64,000 bases of DNA. Source: an uncultured Bacteroidota bacterium. Lineage in GTDB: Bacteria > Bacteroidota > Bacteroidia > Flavobacteriales > Flavobacteriaceae. Below are positions 1 through 9,097 of the stretch, piece after piece (position 1 is the stretch's first letter; each line of letters starts with the position of its first letter). The DNA lies in the NCBI GenBank assembly GCA_902518355.1, contig CABYFY010000006.1, positions 1-64,000 of the forward strand. The letters are read 5' to 3'. The notes beneath the pieces were generated by a model. That model was given only the letters and a program-made list of their open reading frames with translations, did not search any database and was not told where the DNA came from. Both the position numbers and the translations under genes were made by a program.

Positions 1-1
1 A

Positions 2-1162
2 TTCAGTTCTTTAAGAGAAATATATCTCAATTTCTCAGACAAAGACGCTATGGAAATTAAAGAGGTTGAAAAAACAACTAACCATGATGTAAAGGCAGTT
101 GAATATTTCCTAAAAGAGAAATTTGTAAGATTAGATATAGAAAAGTATAAAGAGTTTATTCACTTTGGATTAACCTCCCAGGATATTAATAATACTGCTA
201 TACCACTAAGCTTAAAAGAAATGTTTGAGCAAGTTTATTTTAATTCTTTGGATACACTTTTAAAATCCCTAGAAAGAATTTCAGATGAATGGAAAGATAT
301 TTCAATGATTGCAAGAACTCATGGTCAAGCAGCATCTCCCACCAAACTTGGTAAAGAAATAAAAGTATTTATTGTTAGAATTAACGAACAATTAAATCTT
401 CTTAAAAAAATTCCAATTTCAGCAAAATTTGGTGGTGCAACTGGAAATTTTAATGCACATCACGTTGCATATAAAGATTATGATTGGCTTCAGTTTTCTA
501 AGAATTTAATAGAAAAAAAATTAGGCCTGAAGCATTCTTTCCCTACTACCCAAATTGAACATTATGATAACCTTGCTGCAATTTTTGATAATTTGAAAAG
601 AATAAATACCATATTGATTGATTTTAACAGGGATATATGGAGCTACATTTCAATGGATTACTTCAAACAAAAAATCAAAAAAGGAGAAATTGGCAGTTCA
701 GCTATGCCCCATAAAGTTAATCCGATAGATTTTGAGAATAGTGAAGGAAATTTAGGCTATGCCAATAGTATATTTTGTCATCTTTCAGAAAAATTACCGG
801 TTTCAAGATTACAAAGAGATCTTACAGATAGTACAGTATTAAGAAATATCGGGATGCCCATTTCTCACACACTAATTGCATTTAAGTCAACAATTAAAGG
901 TATAAGTAAACTAATTGTAAATGAGTCTAAGATTAAAGAAGACCTAGATAATAATTGGGCTGTTGTAGCTGAAGCAATTCAAACTATTTTAAGAAGAATT
1001 AATTATCCAAAGCCTTATGAAGCATTAAAAGATTTGACAAGAACAAATCAAAAAATTGATAAGAAAAGCATACACAAATTTATCGATTCCTTAAAAGTTG
1101 AAAAGTCTGTGAAATCAGAATTAAAAAATATAACACCAGAAAACTTTACAGGAATTAACTAA
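2..1162 (+). CDS. purB: Adenylosuccinate lyase, 5' end cut by the window edge
   Basis: Frame is open from base 2 (FSSLREIYLNFSDKDAMEIKEVE...). Signature-like GSSAMPHKVNPIDFENSEGN, and FGLTSQDINNTA and ARTHGQAASPTKLGKE motifs. Confidence 0.95.
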   Translation, partial: FSSLREIYLNFSDKDAMEIKEVEKTTNHDVKAVEYFLKEKFVRLDIEKYKEFIHFGLTSQDINNTAIPLSLKEMFEQVYFNSLDTLLKSLERISDEWKDISMIARTHGQAASPTKLGKEIKVFIVRINEQLNLLKKIPISAKFGGATGNFNAHHVAYKDYDWLQFSKNLIEKKLGLKHSFPTTQIEHYDNLAAIFDNLKRINTILIDFNRDIWSYISMDYFKQKIKKGEIGSSAMPHKVNPIDFENSEGNLGYANSIFCHLSEKLPVSRLQRDLTDSTVLRNIGMPISHTLIAFKSTIKGISKLIVNESKIKEDLDNNWAVVAEAIQTILRRINYPKPYEALKDLTRTNQKIDKKSIHKFIDSLKVEKSVKSELKNITPENFTGIN

Positions 1163-1171
1163 ATTTAATTA

Positions 1172-2614
1172 ATGAAATCAACTAAATTTTTATTCCTGTT
1201 ATTTATCCCTTTCATTTTTTTAAGTTGCTTTGAAGATGACGATGATAATGGAGCATATGCAAGTGAAATAAATGATTTTATTTGGAAAGGTATGAATGCT
1301 GCATATTTATACAAGGCAGATATAATTGATTTATCCAATGATAGATTTAATGACTCAGAAGAATATGCAAGTTATTTAAACAGTTATGAATATCCTGAAC
1401 AATTATTTGAATCACTAATTTATGAAAGAGAGAGTATTGATAAATTTAGTGTTATAGTTGATAATTACATTGAATTAGAACAATACTTATCCGGATCTTC
1501 TATTTCAAATGGCCTTAATTATGGGTTGAGTTATATACCAAATTCAAATAATGAAATATTTGGTTTTGTTAGATATGTAAATGAAGGGTCTTCGGCTGAT
1601 ATTGCCAATATACAAAGAGGTGATATTTTCAGAGGGATTAATGGAATTAATCTAACAATTGATAATTATAGTGATCTTTTGTCTCAAGAAATCTACACTT
1701 TAAATTTTGCTAGCTATTTAAACAATAATACTGATGATATAAATGATGACATCGTAGAGTTTAATAATATAAATATTGAAATTCAAAAAACTCCACTAGT
1801 TAAAAACCCAGTACATCACTATTCGATTTTAAATTCTTCCAATGGTAAAATTGGATATTTGATGTACAACCAATTTGTTTCAAACTATGATCAATATTTA
1901 GAATCGATTTTTTCTGAGTATAAATCAAACTCTGTAAATGAACTAATTTTAGATCTTAGATATAACCCTGGAGGAAGTATTAATTCGGCCTTAATTTTAG
2001 CTAGCCTAATTACAGGCCAATTTGAAAATGATATTTTTAACACTGAGGAGTGGAACACGGAAATTCAAAACTACTGGATTAATAATAACCCAGAGTATCT
2101 AGTGAATAGATTTCTAAGTCTGGAGAGTAGTTTAAATTTAAATAGAGTATTTATACTTACAACCAGATCTTCTGCATCAGCAAGCGAATTAATTATTAAC
2201 TGTTTAGATCCATATATAGATGTAATTCAAATAGGCACAACAACATATGGAAAATATCAAGCTTCAGTAACTTTATATGATTCAGAGAATTTTTCGAATC
2301 AAAATATTAATCCTTCACACAACTATGCAATACAACCTTTGGTACTTAAAACATTAAATGTATTAGGAATAACAGATTACTTTAATGGCATTAATCCCGA
2401 ATACGATTTTGAGGAGAAGGTATATAATATGGGGATTATTGGTGATTTAAATGAACCAATGCTGAACTTTGCAATGGGATTAATAAATTCAAGAGCAGAA
2501 ATAAATATACAACCTGAAACACTAGAATTTGTTGACGATAATTTTAAATTTGATTTTCTAAAGAGAGAGATGTATATTGAAAACAAAGAGATAAAAATTA
2601 ATGATGGAATTTAA
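1172..2614 (+). CDS. S41 family (C-terminal processing-like) peptidase, lipoprotein with PDZ-like region
   Basis: Signal peptide with lipobox FLSC; PDZ-like GSSADIANIQRGDIFRGINGINL; LDLRYNPGGSINSALILASLITG; SSASASELIINCL...GTTTYGK catalytic Ser/Lys region. Confidence 0.85.
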   Translation: MKSTKFLFLLFIPFIFLSCFEDDDDNGAYASEINDFIWKGMNAAYLYKADIIDLSNDRFNDSEEYASYLNSYEYPEQLFESLIYERESIDKFSVIVDNYIELEQYLSGSSISNGLNYGLSYIPNSNNEIFGFVRYVNEGSSADIANIQRGDIFRGINGINLTIDNYSDLLSQEIYTLNFASYLNNNTDDINDDIVEFNNINIEIQKTPLVKNPVHHYSILNSSNGKIGYLMYNQFVSNYDQYLESIFSEYKSNSVNELILDLRYNPGGSINSALILASLITGQFENDIFNTEEWNTEIQNYWINNNPEYLVNRFLSLESSLNLNRVFILTTRSSASASELIINCLDPYIDVIQIGTTTYGKYQASVTLYDSENFSNQNINPSHNYAIQPLVLKTLNVLGITDYFNGINPEYDFEEKVYNMGIIGDLNEPMLNFAMGLINSRAEINIQPETLEFVDDNFKFDFLKREMYIENKEIKINDGI

Positions 2615-3101
2615 ATTTAATAAGTTTCAAAAAATAGTACTTGTAATTATAATTTTTGGATTCCTGTGCAGGCTTATTCCTCATCCTCCTAATTTTTCTC
2701 CTGTAACTGCAATTGCATTATTCGGTGGACTTAATTTTAATGATAAAAGAGTAGCTTTTTCAATTCCCCTTTTGATTTTATTTTTATCAGATTTAATAAT
2801 TGGAATATCACTTATAAATTTATTTGTTTACCTAGGTTTTATTTCAGTAGTTTTACTGGGCTCCCAAATTAAATCTATTAAGTTTGGTAATATTTTACTA
2901 GCAAGTTTTCTTTTCTTTTTGATTTCTAATTTTGGAGTATGGATTTTAGGTTATCCTAAAAATTTAGAAGGTCTTCTGCTTTGTTATACTATGGCGATAC
3001 CATTTTTCGGGTATTCAATTGCCGGAGATTTATTTTTTGGATACTTATTTAAATTCTCTTTTAGAAAGATTTCCTCAATTTTACCTAAATCAGCTAACTA
3101 A
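2601..3101 (+). CDS. DUF6580-like integral membrane protein
   Basis: Multi-TM protein with RLIPHPPNFSPVTAIALFGG motif; overlaps the S41 gene by 14 nt. Confidence 0.6.
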   Translation: MMEFKFNKFQKIVLVIIIFGFLCRLIPHPPNFSPVTAIALFGGLNFNDKRVAFSIPLLILFLSDLIIGISLINLFVYLGFISVVLLGSQIKSIKFGNILLASFLFFLISNFGVWILGYPKNLEGLLLCYTMAIPFFGYSIAGDLFFGYLFKFSFRKISSILPKSAN

Positions 3102-4210
3102 TCTTCTGAATTAGGCTTGTCAATTAATTCTGTATCAATTTCTAATTTTGATGTGCCTGAAATTCTGATAATATCTTTGTCGATTTTTTTAAATTCTTTA
3201 GTACTATCATTATAATGATTGACTGCTGTACCTAAAGTATTACCCAATTTGTCATGATATGTTTTATATGCATTCAAATGATTTGAGAGCTTTTCAACAT
3301 TTTTAATTATATCATTAATTGAATCTTCAACTTTCATATTATGCAGAGCTTTCACAGTTATTTGCAACATTGGAAATAAACTCATTGGTGAAACTATCAT
3401 TACCTTTTTTTCATATGCATAGTTAACCAAGTCTCTTTGATTAATCTTTAGGGATCCTACTCTGCTGTTAAGCAAATCCTGATACAAACCATCAGCTGGA
3501 ATAAACATGTAAGCATAATCTGTTGTTTTTTCATTTGGCCTAATGTACTTAGCAGTTTCATCTATTCTGTTTTTGATATCAGATTTAAATTTTTTTTCTA
3601 AATCGATTAACTCATCTTTATTCTCTGACTCAATCATTTTATTATAATTATCAAGTGAGAACTTAGCATCAATTGGAATAATAAATTCTCCAACTCTAAC
3701 AATAGCATCGACTGTTTCCTTATTAGAAAAACTGTGCTGCATTTTAAAAAGTTCAGGAGGCAATACATTAGCCAATAAGTTTTCAAGCTGTATTTCACCT
3801 AAAACACCTCTTTGTTTCTGATTACCAAGAATTTTTTCAAGGGTTTTCATTTGATTAGCAAAACTCAAAACCTGCTGGTTAGTTCCTTTTATTTTTTCTA
3901 ATTCAGATGTTACGTCTTTTATAACCTTATTTGACTCTTTAAATTGCTGTGTAATTGATTCTGATGATGACTTATGAAAATCATTAATTTGTTTATTAAT
4001 TGTATTTAGTTTTGCTTCAATTTCGTTTCTGTTTTCTTTAGAATTACTGCTGATTTCCTTTCTTATATCTTGTATTTGAGAATTTAAACTATTTGAAAAG
4101 TTCATCAAGTCATTAGCTTCAATTGACCCTGAAGCTGAGTTAGACTTAAAAATTAAATACATAAGTATTAAAGAAACAAAAATCAATAAAACTAAAATGA
4201 TAATATCCAT
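3098..4210 (-). CDS. rmuC: DNA recombination protein RmuC
   Basis: N-terminal TM, coiled coil, then RGVLGEIQLENLLANVLPPELF...DAIVRVGEFIIPIDAKFSLDNY...YAYMFIPADGLYQDLL. Confidence 0.9.
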   Translation of the reverse strand: MDIIILVLLIFVSLILMYLIFKSNSASGSIEANDLMNFSNSLNSQIQDIRKEISSNSKENRNEIEAKLNTINKQINDFHKSSSESITQQFKESNKVIKDVTSELEKIKGTNQQVLSFANQMKTLEKILGNQKQRGVLGEIQLENLLANVLPPELFKMQHSFSNKETVDAIVRVGEFIIPIDAKFSLDNYNKMIESENKDELIDLEKKFKSDIKNRIDETAKYIRPNEKTTDYAYMFIPADGLYQDLLNSRVGSLKINQRDLVNYAYEKKVMIVSPMSLFPMLQITVKALHNMKVEDSINDIIKNVEKLSNHLNAYKTYHDKLGNTLGTAVNHYNDSTKEFKKIDKDIIRISGTSKLEIDTELIDKPNSED

Positions 4211-4261
4211 AACTAACAATTTACAATTAATTTACAGAAATATGAAAGAGAGAGTTTAATT

Positions 4262-7114
4262 CTATTTACTTAAGTACATTTTCCTTCTGGAATACAACTC
4301 GTAAAATTTGTCATCTTGTAAACTATCAATAAATAATATGCTTTCCCCTGTACTTTTCATTTCAGGACCAAGTTTTTTATTGACATTAGGGAATTTACTA
4401 AAAGAAAAAACAGGTTCTTTAATTGCATACCCAGTATATGTTGGTTTAAAATCAAAATCCTTTACTTTATTTTCACCAAGCATAACTTTTGTTGCATAAT
4501 TCACATAAGGCTCTTTGTAAGCTTTTGAGATGAAAGGAACTGTTCTTGAGGCACGTGGGTTGGCTTCAATTATATATACCTTATCATTTACAATAGCAAA
4601 TTGAACATTAATTAAACCAACAGTATTTAATGCCCTAGCAATTTTTTTAGTGTGATCTTCAATTTGTTGAATCACTAAATCTCCAAGATTGAATGGAGGT
4701 AAACAAGCATTGCTATCTCCTGAATGGATTCCGCATGGCTCTATATGTTCCATAATACCAATTATATATACATCCTCACCATCACAAATTGCATCTGCCT
4801 CAGCTTCTATTGCTCCGTCTAGATAATGATCTAAAAGAAGTTTATTATCAGGAATTCTTCTTAAAAGATTAACCACATGCTCTTCTAACTCTTCTTTATT
4901 TATGACAATTTTCATTCCTTGACCACCCAAAACATATGAAGGTCTTACAAGAATTGGGAAATCTAGTTTTTCCGCAACAGCCAGTGCTTCTTCTGCAGTG
5001 GATGCGGTATCGAACATCGGATAGGGAATATCATTATCCTTTAAGAGTGTAGAGAAAGAGCCCCTATCCTCTGCTAAATCCAAAGACTTGAAATTAGTGC
5101 CAATAATCTTAATACCATACCTTTCAAGTTTCTCAGCTAATTTTAAAGCAGTTTGACCACCTAACTGAACAATAACTCCCTCGGGTTTTTCATGTCTAAT
5201 TATATCATATATATGCTCCCAAAAAACTGGCTCAAAATACAGTTTATCAGCTATATCAAAATCTGTTGAAACCGTTTCTGGATTACAATTAATCATTATT
5301 GTTTCATAGCCACATTCTGAACTTGCTAAAATTCCATGTACGCAACAGTAGTCAAATTCTATTCCCTGACCTATTCTATTAGGTCCTGAGCCAAGAACTA
5401 TAATTTTTTTCTTTTCAGAAACAACACTTTCATTTTCAGAATATTTAGAACCGTTTTTTGTTTCAATTTCATTTTCAAAAGTTGAGTAATAGTAGGGTGT
5501 AAAGGCTTTGAACTCTGCTGCACAAGTATCTACTAGCTTATATACCCTATTTATGTTCATTTCATCTCTTTTTGAATAAACTTGGCTTTCAAGACATCCA
5601 AGTATATGGGCAATTTGCCTATCCCCATAACCCTTTTGTTTTGCTTCTAGCAATAAATCTCTGGGTATTGATTCAATCTTATAATTAGCAATTTCGTTCT
5701 TTAAAATATGAAGCTCTTCATATTGTTTTAAGAACCACATATCAATTTTAGTCAATTCATAAATTCTACTTAGTGGAATTCCCATTTGAATGGCGTCATA
5801 AATAACAAAAACTCTATCCCACGATGCAATTGATAATTTTGAAATAATAGTTTCGTAATCGGTAACACCCTTACCATCAGCTCCTAGACCATTTCTTTTT
5901 ATTTCAAGTGATTGTGTCGCTTTGTGTAATGCTTCCTGAAAAGATCTTCCAATACCCATAACTTCACCAACAGCTTTCATCTGAAGTCCTAGTCTTCTAT
6001 CACTTCCTTCAAACTTATCAAAATTCCATCTTGGTATTTTTACTATAACGTAATCAAGAGTTGGCTCGAAAAGTGCAGAAGTAGATTTAGTAATCTGATT
6101 TTGAAGTTCATCTAGATTATATCCAATTGCCAACTTAGCAGCGATTTTTGCAATAGGATATCCGGTAGCTTTACTAGCTAAAGCTGAGGACCTAGACACT
6201 CGTGGGTTAATCTCAATAGCGATTATATCCTCTTTATCGTCAGGGCTTATAGCAAATTGAACATTACAACCACCCGCAAAATCTCCAATACTTCTCATCA
6301 TTTTAATTGCCATATCTCGCATTTTTTGATAAGTGGTATCACTTAATGTCATCGCAGGTGCAACTGTGATCGAGTCTCCAGTGTGAATTCCCATCGGATC
6401 CATATTTTCAATGGAACATATTATAACAACATTATCATTTGCATCCCTTAAAAGCTCCAATTCATACTCTTTCCATCCTATTAATGCTTTATCAATCATG
6501 ACTTCATGAATTGGGGACGTTTCTAATCCCCTAGTCAGTAGTTCGTCGAAATCTTTTTCTTCATATACAAAAGAAGCACCGGTTCCACCAAGGGTAAATG
6601 ATGCTCTAATTACCAGAGGAAATCCAAATTTTTGAGCAATTTCTTTCCCCTTGAGATATGAAGTAGCGGTAGCTTGAGGTGCCATAGGAATTCCAATGTC
6701 CAACATTAAATTTCTAAACTGTTCTCTATCTTCAGTAATATTAATTGCATTGATATCAACCCCAATAATTTTTACATCAAAATCATCCCATATTCCTTTA
6801 TCGTCAGCCTCAATACAAAGATTTAATGCAGTTTGACCACCCATGGTTGGCAATACAGCATCAATTTGAGGATGTTCTTTTAAAATTTTTACAACAGAAG
6901 AAGTAGTAAGCGGTAATAAATATATATGATCAGCCATCACTGGGTCAGTCATAATGGTTGCAGGATTAGAGTTTATCAAAATTGTCTCTATTCCATCTTC
7001 TTTAAGAGATCTCAGAGCTTGGGAACCTGAATAATCAAATTCACATGCTTGGCCAATAACTATTGGTCCAGAGCCTATTATTAAAAGTGATTTGAGGTTA
7101 GAATCTTTCGGCAT
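4262..7114 (-). CDS. carB: Carbamoyl-phosphate synthase large subunit (short form, 950 aa)
   Basis: Two ATP-grasp halves: LLIIGSGPIVIGQACEFDYSG and IIVLGSGPNRIGQGIEFDYCCVH; ends just after GPEMKSTGE. Confidence 0.97.
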   Translation of the reverse strand: MPKDSNLKSLLIIGSGPIVIGQACEFDYSGSQALRSLKEDGIETILINSNPATIMTDPVMADHIYLLPLTTSSVVKILKEHPQIDAVLPTMGGQTALNLCIEADDKGIWDDFDVKIIGVDINAINITEDREQFRNLMLDIGIPMAPQATATSYLKGKEIAQKFGFPLVIRASFTLGGTGASFVYEEKDFDELLTRGLETSPIHEVMIDKALIGWKEYELELLRDANDNVVIICSIENMDPMGIHTGDSITVAPAMTLSDTTYQKMRDMAIKMMRSIGDFAGGCNVQFAISPDDKEDIIAIEINPRVSRSSALASKATGYPIAKIAAKLAIGYNLDELQNQITKSTSALFEPTLDYVIVKIPRWNFDKFEGSDRRLGLQMKAVGEVMGIGRSFQEALHKATQSLEIKRNGLGADGKGVTDYETIISKLSIASWDRVFVIYDAIQMGIPLSRIYELTKIDMWFLKQYEELHILKNEIANYKIESIPRDLLLEAKQKGYGDRQIAHILGCLESQVYSKRDEMNINRVYKLVDTCAAEFKAFTPYYYSTFENEIETKNGSKYSENESVVSEKKKIIVLGSGPNRIGQGIEFDYCCVHGILASSECGYETIMINCNPETVSTDFDIADKLYFEPVFWEHIYDIIRHEKPEGVIVQLGGQTALKLAEKLERYGIKIIGTNFKSLDLAEDRGSFSTLLKDNDIPYPMFDTASTAEEALAVAEKLDFPILVRPSYVLGGQGMKIVINKEELEEHVVNLLRRIPDNKLLLDHYLDGAIEAEADAICDGEDVYIIGIMEHIEPCGIHSGDSNACLPPFNLGDLVIQQIEDHTKKIARALNTVGLINVQFAIVNDKVYIIEANPRASRTVPFISKAYKEPYVNYATKVMLGENKVKDFDFKPTYTGYAIKEPVFSFSKFPNVNKKLGPEMKSTGESILFIDSLQDDKFYELYSRRKMYLSK

Positions 7115-7142
7115 CGAATTAAAGTTTTTTAAATGTACTAAT

Positions 7143-7181
7143 CAAAAAAATAAAAAAAAAGGTGTTACTGTAAGTAACACC
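7143..7181 (-). terminator. Rho-independent terminator downstream of rpmH
   Basis: ggtgttac-tgtaa-gtaacacc hairpin (7161-7181), 8-bp perfect stem. On the minus strand it is followed by a T-rich run (7144-7160). Confidence 0.85.
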
Positions 7182-7210
7182 ATATTATATATTAACAATT
7201 GTTAATCATT

Positions 7211-7369
7211 TTATTTCGGGCTATTTTCCGATGAAACTGAAAGCTTCTTTCTGCCCTTAGCTCTCCTTCTCGAAAGCACCTTTCTTCCAGCAGCGGTAGA
7301 CATTCTTTCTCTGAAACCGTGCTTATTTTTTCTTTTACGCTTTGAAGGCTGAAAAGTTCTTTTGCTCAT
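7211..7369 (-). CDS. rpmH: 50S ribosomal protein L34 (52 aa, not in the supplied ORF list)
   Basis: Translation [52 protein letters not shown] is unmistakable L34. Confidence 0.98.
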   Translation of the reverse strand: MSKRTFQPSKRKRKNKHGFRERMSTAAGRKVLSRRRAKGRKKLSVSSENSPK

Positions 7370-7406
7370 CTTTTAAATATTAACGTTTTAAAACTAAAAC
7401 CGCGGG

Positions 7407-7437
7407 CAAATATACAAAGACTTTTTACTTAAACAAA
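7407..7437 (-). promoter_or_regulatory. Bacteroidota-type sigma-A promoter for rpmH
   Basis: On the minus strand TTTG (7434-7437), 19-nt spacer, TATATTTG (7407-7414); matches the TTTG-N19-TAnnTTTG consensus. Confidence 0.65.
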
Positions 7438-7505
7438 TCAATTTATTTAATTATTATCAAATTGTTTTTTATTAATTTTAAGCGAATTTTTAATCCAAAA
7501 TTAAA

Positions 7506-8075
7506 ATGTTTAACAAGTATATTAAAATAGTAATAGCAATCGCAGTTTTTGCTTTGTCAATTCAACAATTCGTTGATGGAGCTGTAGGATCAACAGGAAA
7601 TGGAATAATGCTAATTTTACTATCTCTTTTATTCGTTCTTCTATATTTTAAGAATGAATTTTTAATATTAGCTTTTTTTCAGCTTAGAAAACAGAATTTA
7701 GTGGGTGCTGATAAGTGGTTAAACAGAATTAAAAATCCTAAATCAGCTTTAACAACCAAGCAACAAGGATATTATAATTATTTAAAAGGATTAATTATTT
7801 CACAAGAAAACATGAATCAAGCTGAGAAATATTTTCGAACAGCGATAACATTGGGTTTAAATATGGATCATGATTTAGCAATGGCTAAATTAAATCTAGC
7901 AGGAATATTATTTTCGAAGAGAAGAAAAATAGAAGCCCAAAAGCTACTTAAAGAAGCCCAAGATTTAGATAAAAATGGTATGATGAAAGATCAAATCAAA
8001 ATGATGAAAAATCAAATGAAAAAAACAAACATACCAAACCTACATTTTGGCAGAAATAATATGAGAAGAAGGTAG
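7506..8075 (+). CDS. Two-TM membrane protein with a TPR-like domain
   Basis: Two N-terminal TM segments, then TPR-like helices (KYFRTAITLGLNMDHDLAMAKLNLAGILFSKRRKIEAQKLLKEAQDLD). Confidence 0.55.
   Translation: MFNKYIKIVIAIAVFALSIQQFVDGAVGSTGNGIMLILLSLLFVLLYFKNEFLILAFFQLRKQNLVGADKWLNRIKNPKSALTTKQQGYYNYLKGLIISQENMNQAEKYFRTAITLGLNMDHDLAMAKLNLAGILFSKRRKIEAQKLLKEAQDLDKNGMMKDQIKMMKNQMKKTNIPNLHFGRNNMRRR
7980..8021 (+). repeat. Two-copy 21-bp in-frame tandem repeat (MMKDQIK MMKNQMK)
   Basis: atgatgaaagatcaaatcaaa / atgatgaaaaatcaaatgaaa; 2 mismatches in 21 bp. Confidence 0.8.
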
Positions 8076-8077
8076 TT

Positions 8078-8731
8078 TTACCTCTCAATTAATGAAACTA
8101 GGTTTTCATTAAACCATTTTGCTCTTAATATAATCATTTCATGCCTACCTCCTTTTATTCTTATACAATTTGAAATATTATCTATTGGAAAAACCTTATC
8201 TTTTTCACCATGAATATGGATTATATCTTCCCTGAATTTATCTTGCCTCCAATTTAATAATGTCCAAACGGCCCATTCAAGATATTTTTCGTCTCTTTCG
8301 GTTAGATATCTTTCAGCCAAGTCAATTCTTTTGTATAATTTGTTTATGTTAAGTTTAAGCGAAAATTTTATAAAGTTATCAAACATTCCAAATGGTAATG
8401 CATTATTTAGCTGATAGTCTCTAGCTATCTTAAAAACCATTGGGTATTCATCATGACTCTTAACACTAGAAACTATTACTATTTTTTTTGCATTTACAAT
8501 TTTATCTAATTCTTGTACAATAATACCACCAAAAGATACTCCCAATAAAATAGGTTGTTTGTGTTTTATTTTTTTTGATAATCGGAGGCAATATGACTTT
8601 ATAGATTCATTTTTTTTGGGCTGAATCCAATCAAGCCTGTAAAGTTGATAATTAGGGTTTTCAAGTCTTATATTTTCAAAAACCAAGGAACTGGCAGCTA
8701 ATCCAGGCATCATGTAAATGTGGTTATTCAT
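8078..8731 (-). CDS. Alpha/beta hydrolase
   Basis: Nucleophile elbow LLGVSFGGIIVQEL; late DKVFPIDNI and GGRHEMI Asp/His regions. Confidence 0.75.
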   Translation of the reverse strand: MNNHIYMMPGLAASSLVFENIRLENPNYQLYRLDWIQPKKNESIKSYCLRLSKKIKHKQPILLGVSFGGIIVQELDKIVNAKKIVIVSSVKSHDEYPMVFKIARDYQLNNALPFGMFDNFIKFSLKLNINKLYKRIDLAERYLTERDEKYLEWAVWTLLNWRQDKFREDIIHIHGEKDKVFPIDNISNCIRIKGGRHEMIILRAKWFNENLVSLIER

Positions 8732-8774
8732 ATCCGTAATTACTATGATAATTAATGATTTAGTATAAATTTAT

Positions 8775-8782
8775 TATTTTTG
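8775..8782 (+). promoter_or_regulatory. Probable -7 box for the 8813 gene
   Basis: TATTTTTG 30 nt upstream of the ATG; no convincing -33 element seen. Confidence 0.4.
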
Positions 8783-8812
8783 CACTTAACTTTTTAATAA
8801 AGAAGTGTTAAT

Positions 8813-9097
8813 ATGGAGATTGTTGATAACAGCTTTTTAAGACAATTTGAAACTAAAGTTAGTGGTGGTTTGGCTATAATAGAATATTCTGTTCAAGAAA
8901 GAAAAATCTTCTTAACAAAAATTTTTGTTCCTGAAATGAAATCTAAAGATGAATTTTCTGAACTATTTATCTCAGAAGTTTTAGAAATAATTCGTGATAG
9001 AAATATTAGTGTTGTTCCAACAGCGGCAATTATTACAAAGTTTATCAGAAAAAACAGAAAATATAAGTCTTTGCTACCTGTAGGAATTAGAATATAA
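8813..9097 (+). CDS. Short GNAT-like N-acetyltransferase (YjdJ type, 94 aa)
   Basis: Compact GNAT-like pattern GGLAIIEYSVQERKIFLTKIFVPEM...VVPTAAIITKFIRKNRKYKSLL. Confidence 0.6.
   Translation: MEIVDNSFLRQFETKVSGGLAIIEYSVQERKIFLTKIFVPEMKSKDEFSELFISEVLEIIRDRNISVVPTAAIITKFIRKNRKYKSLLPVGIRI

Noticed and set aside
4550-4565. CACGTG core in carB, considered as a parS site because parAB is in the window
   Set aside because: Flanks are not palindromic; no match to TGTTNCACGTGAAACA by eye.
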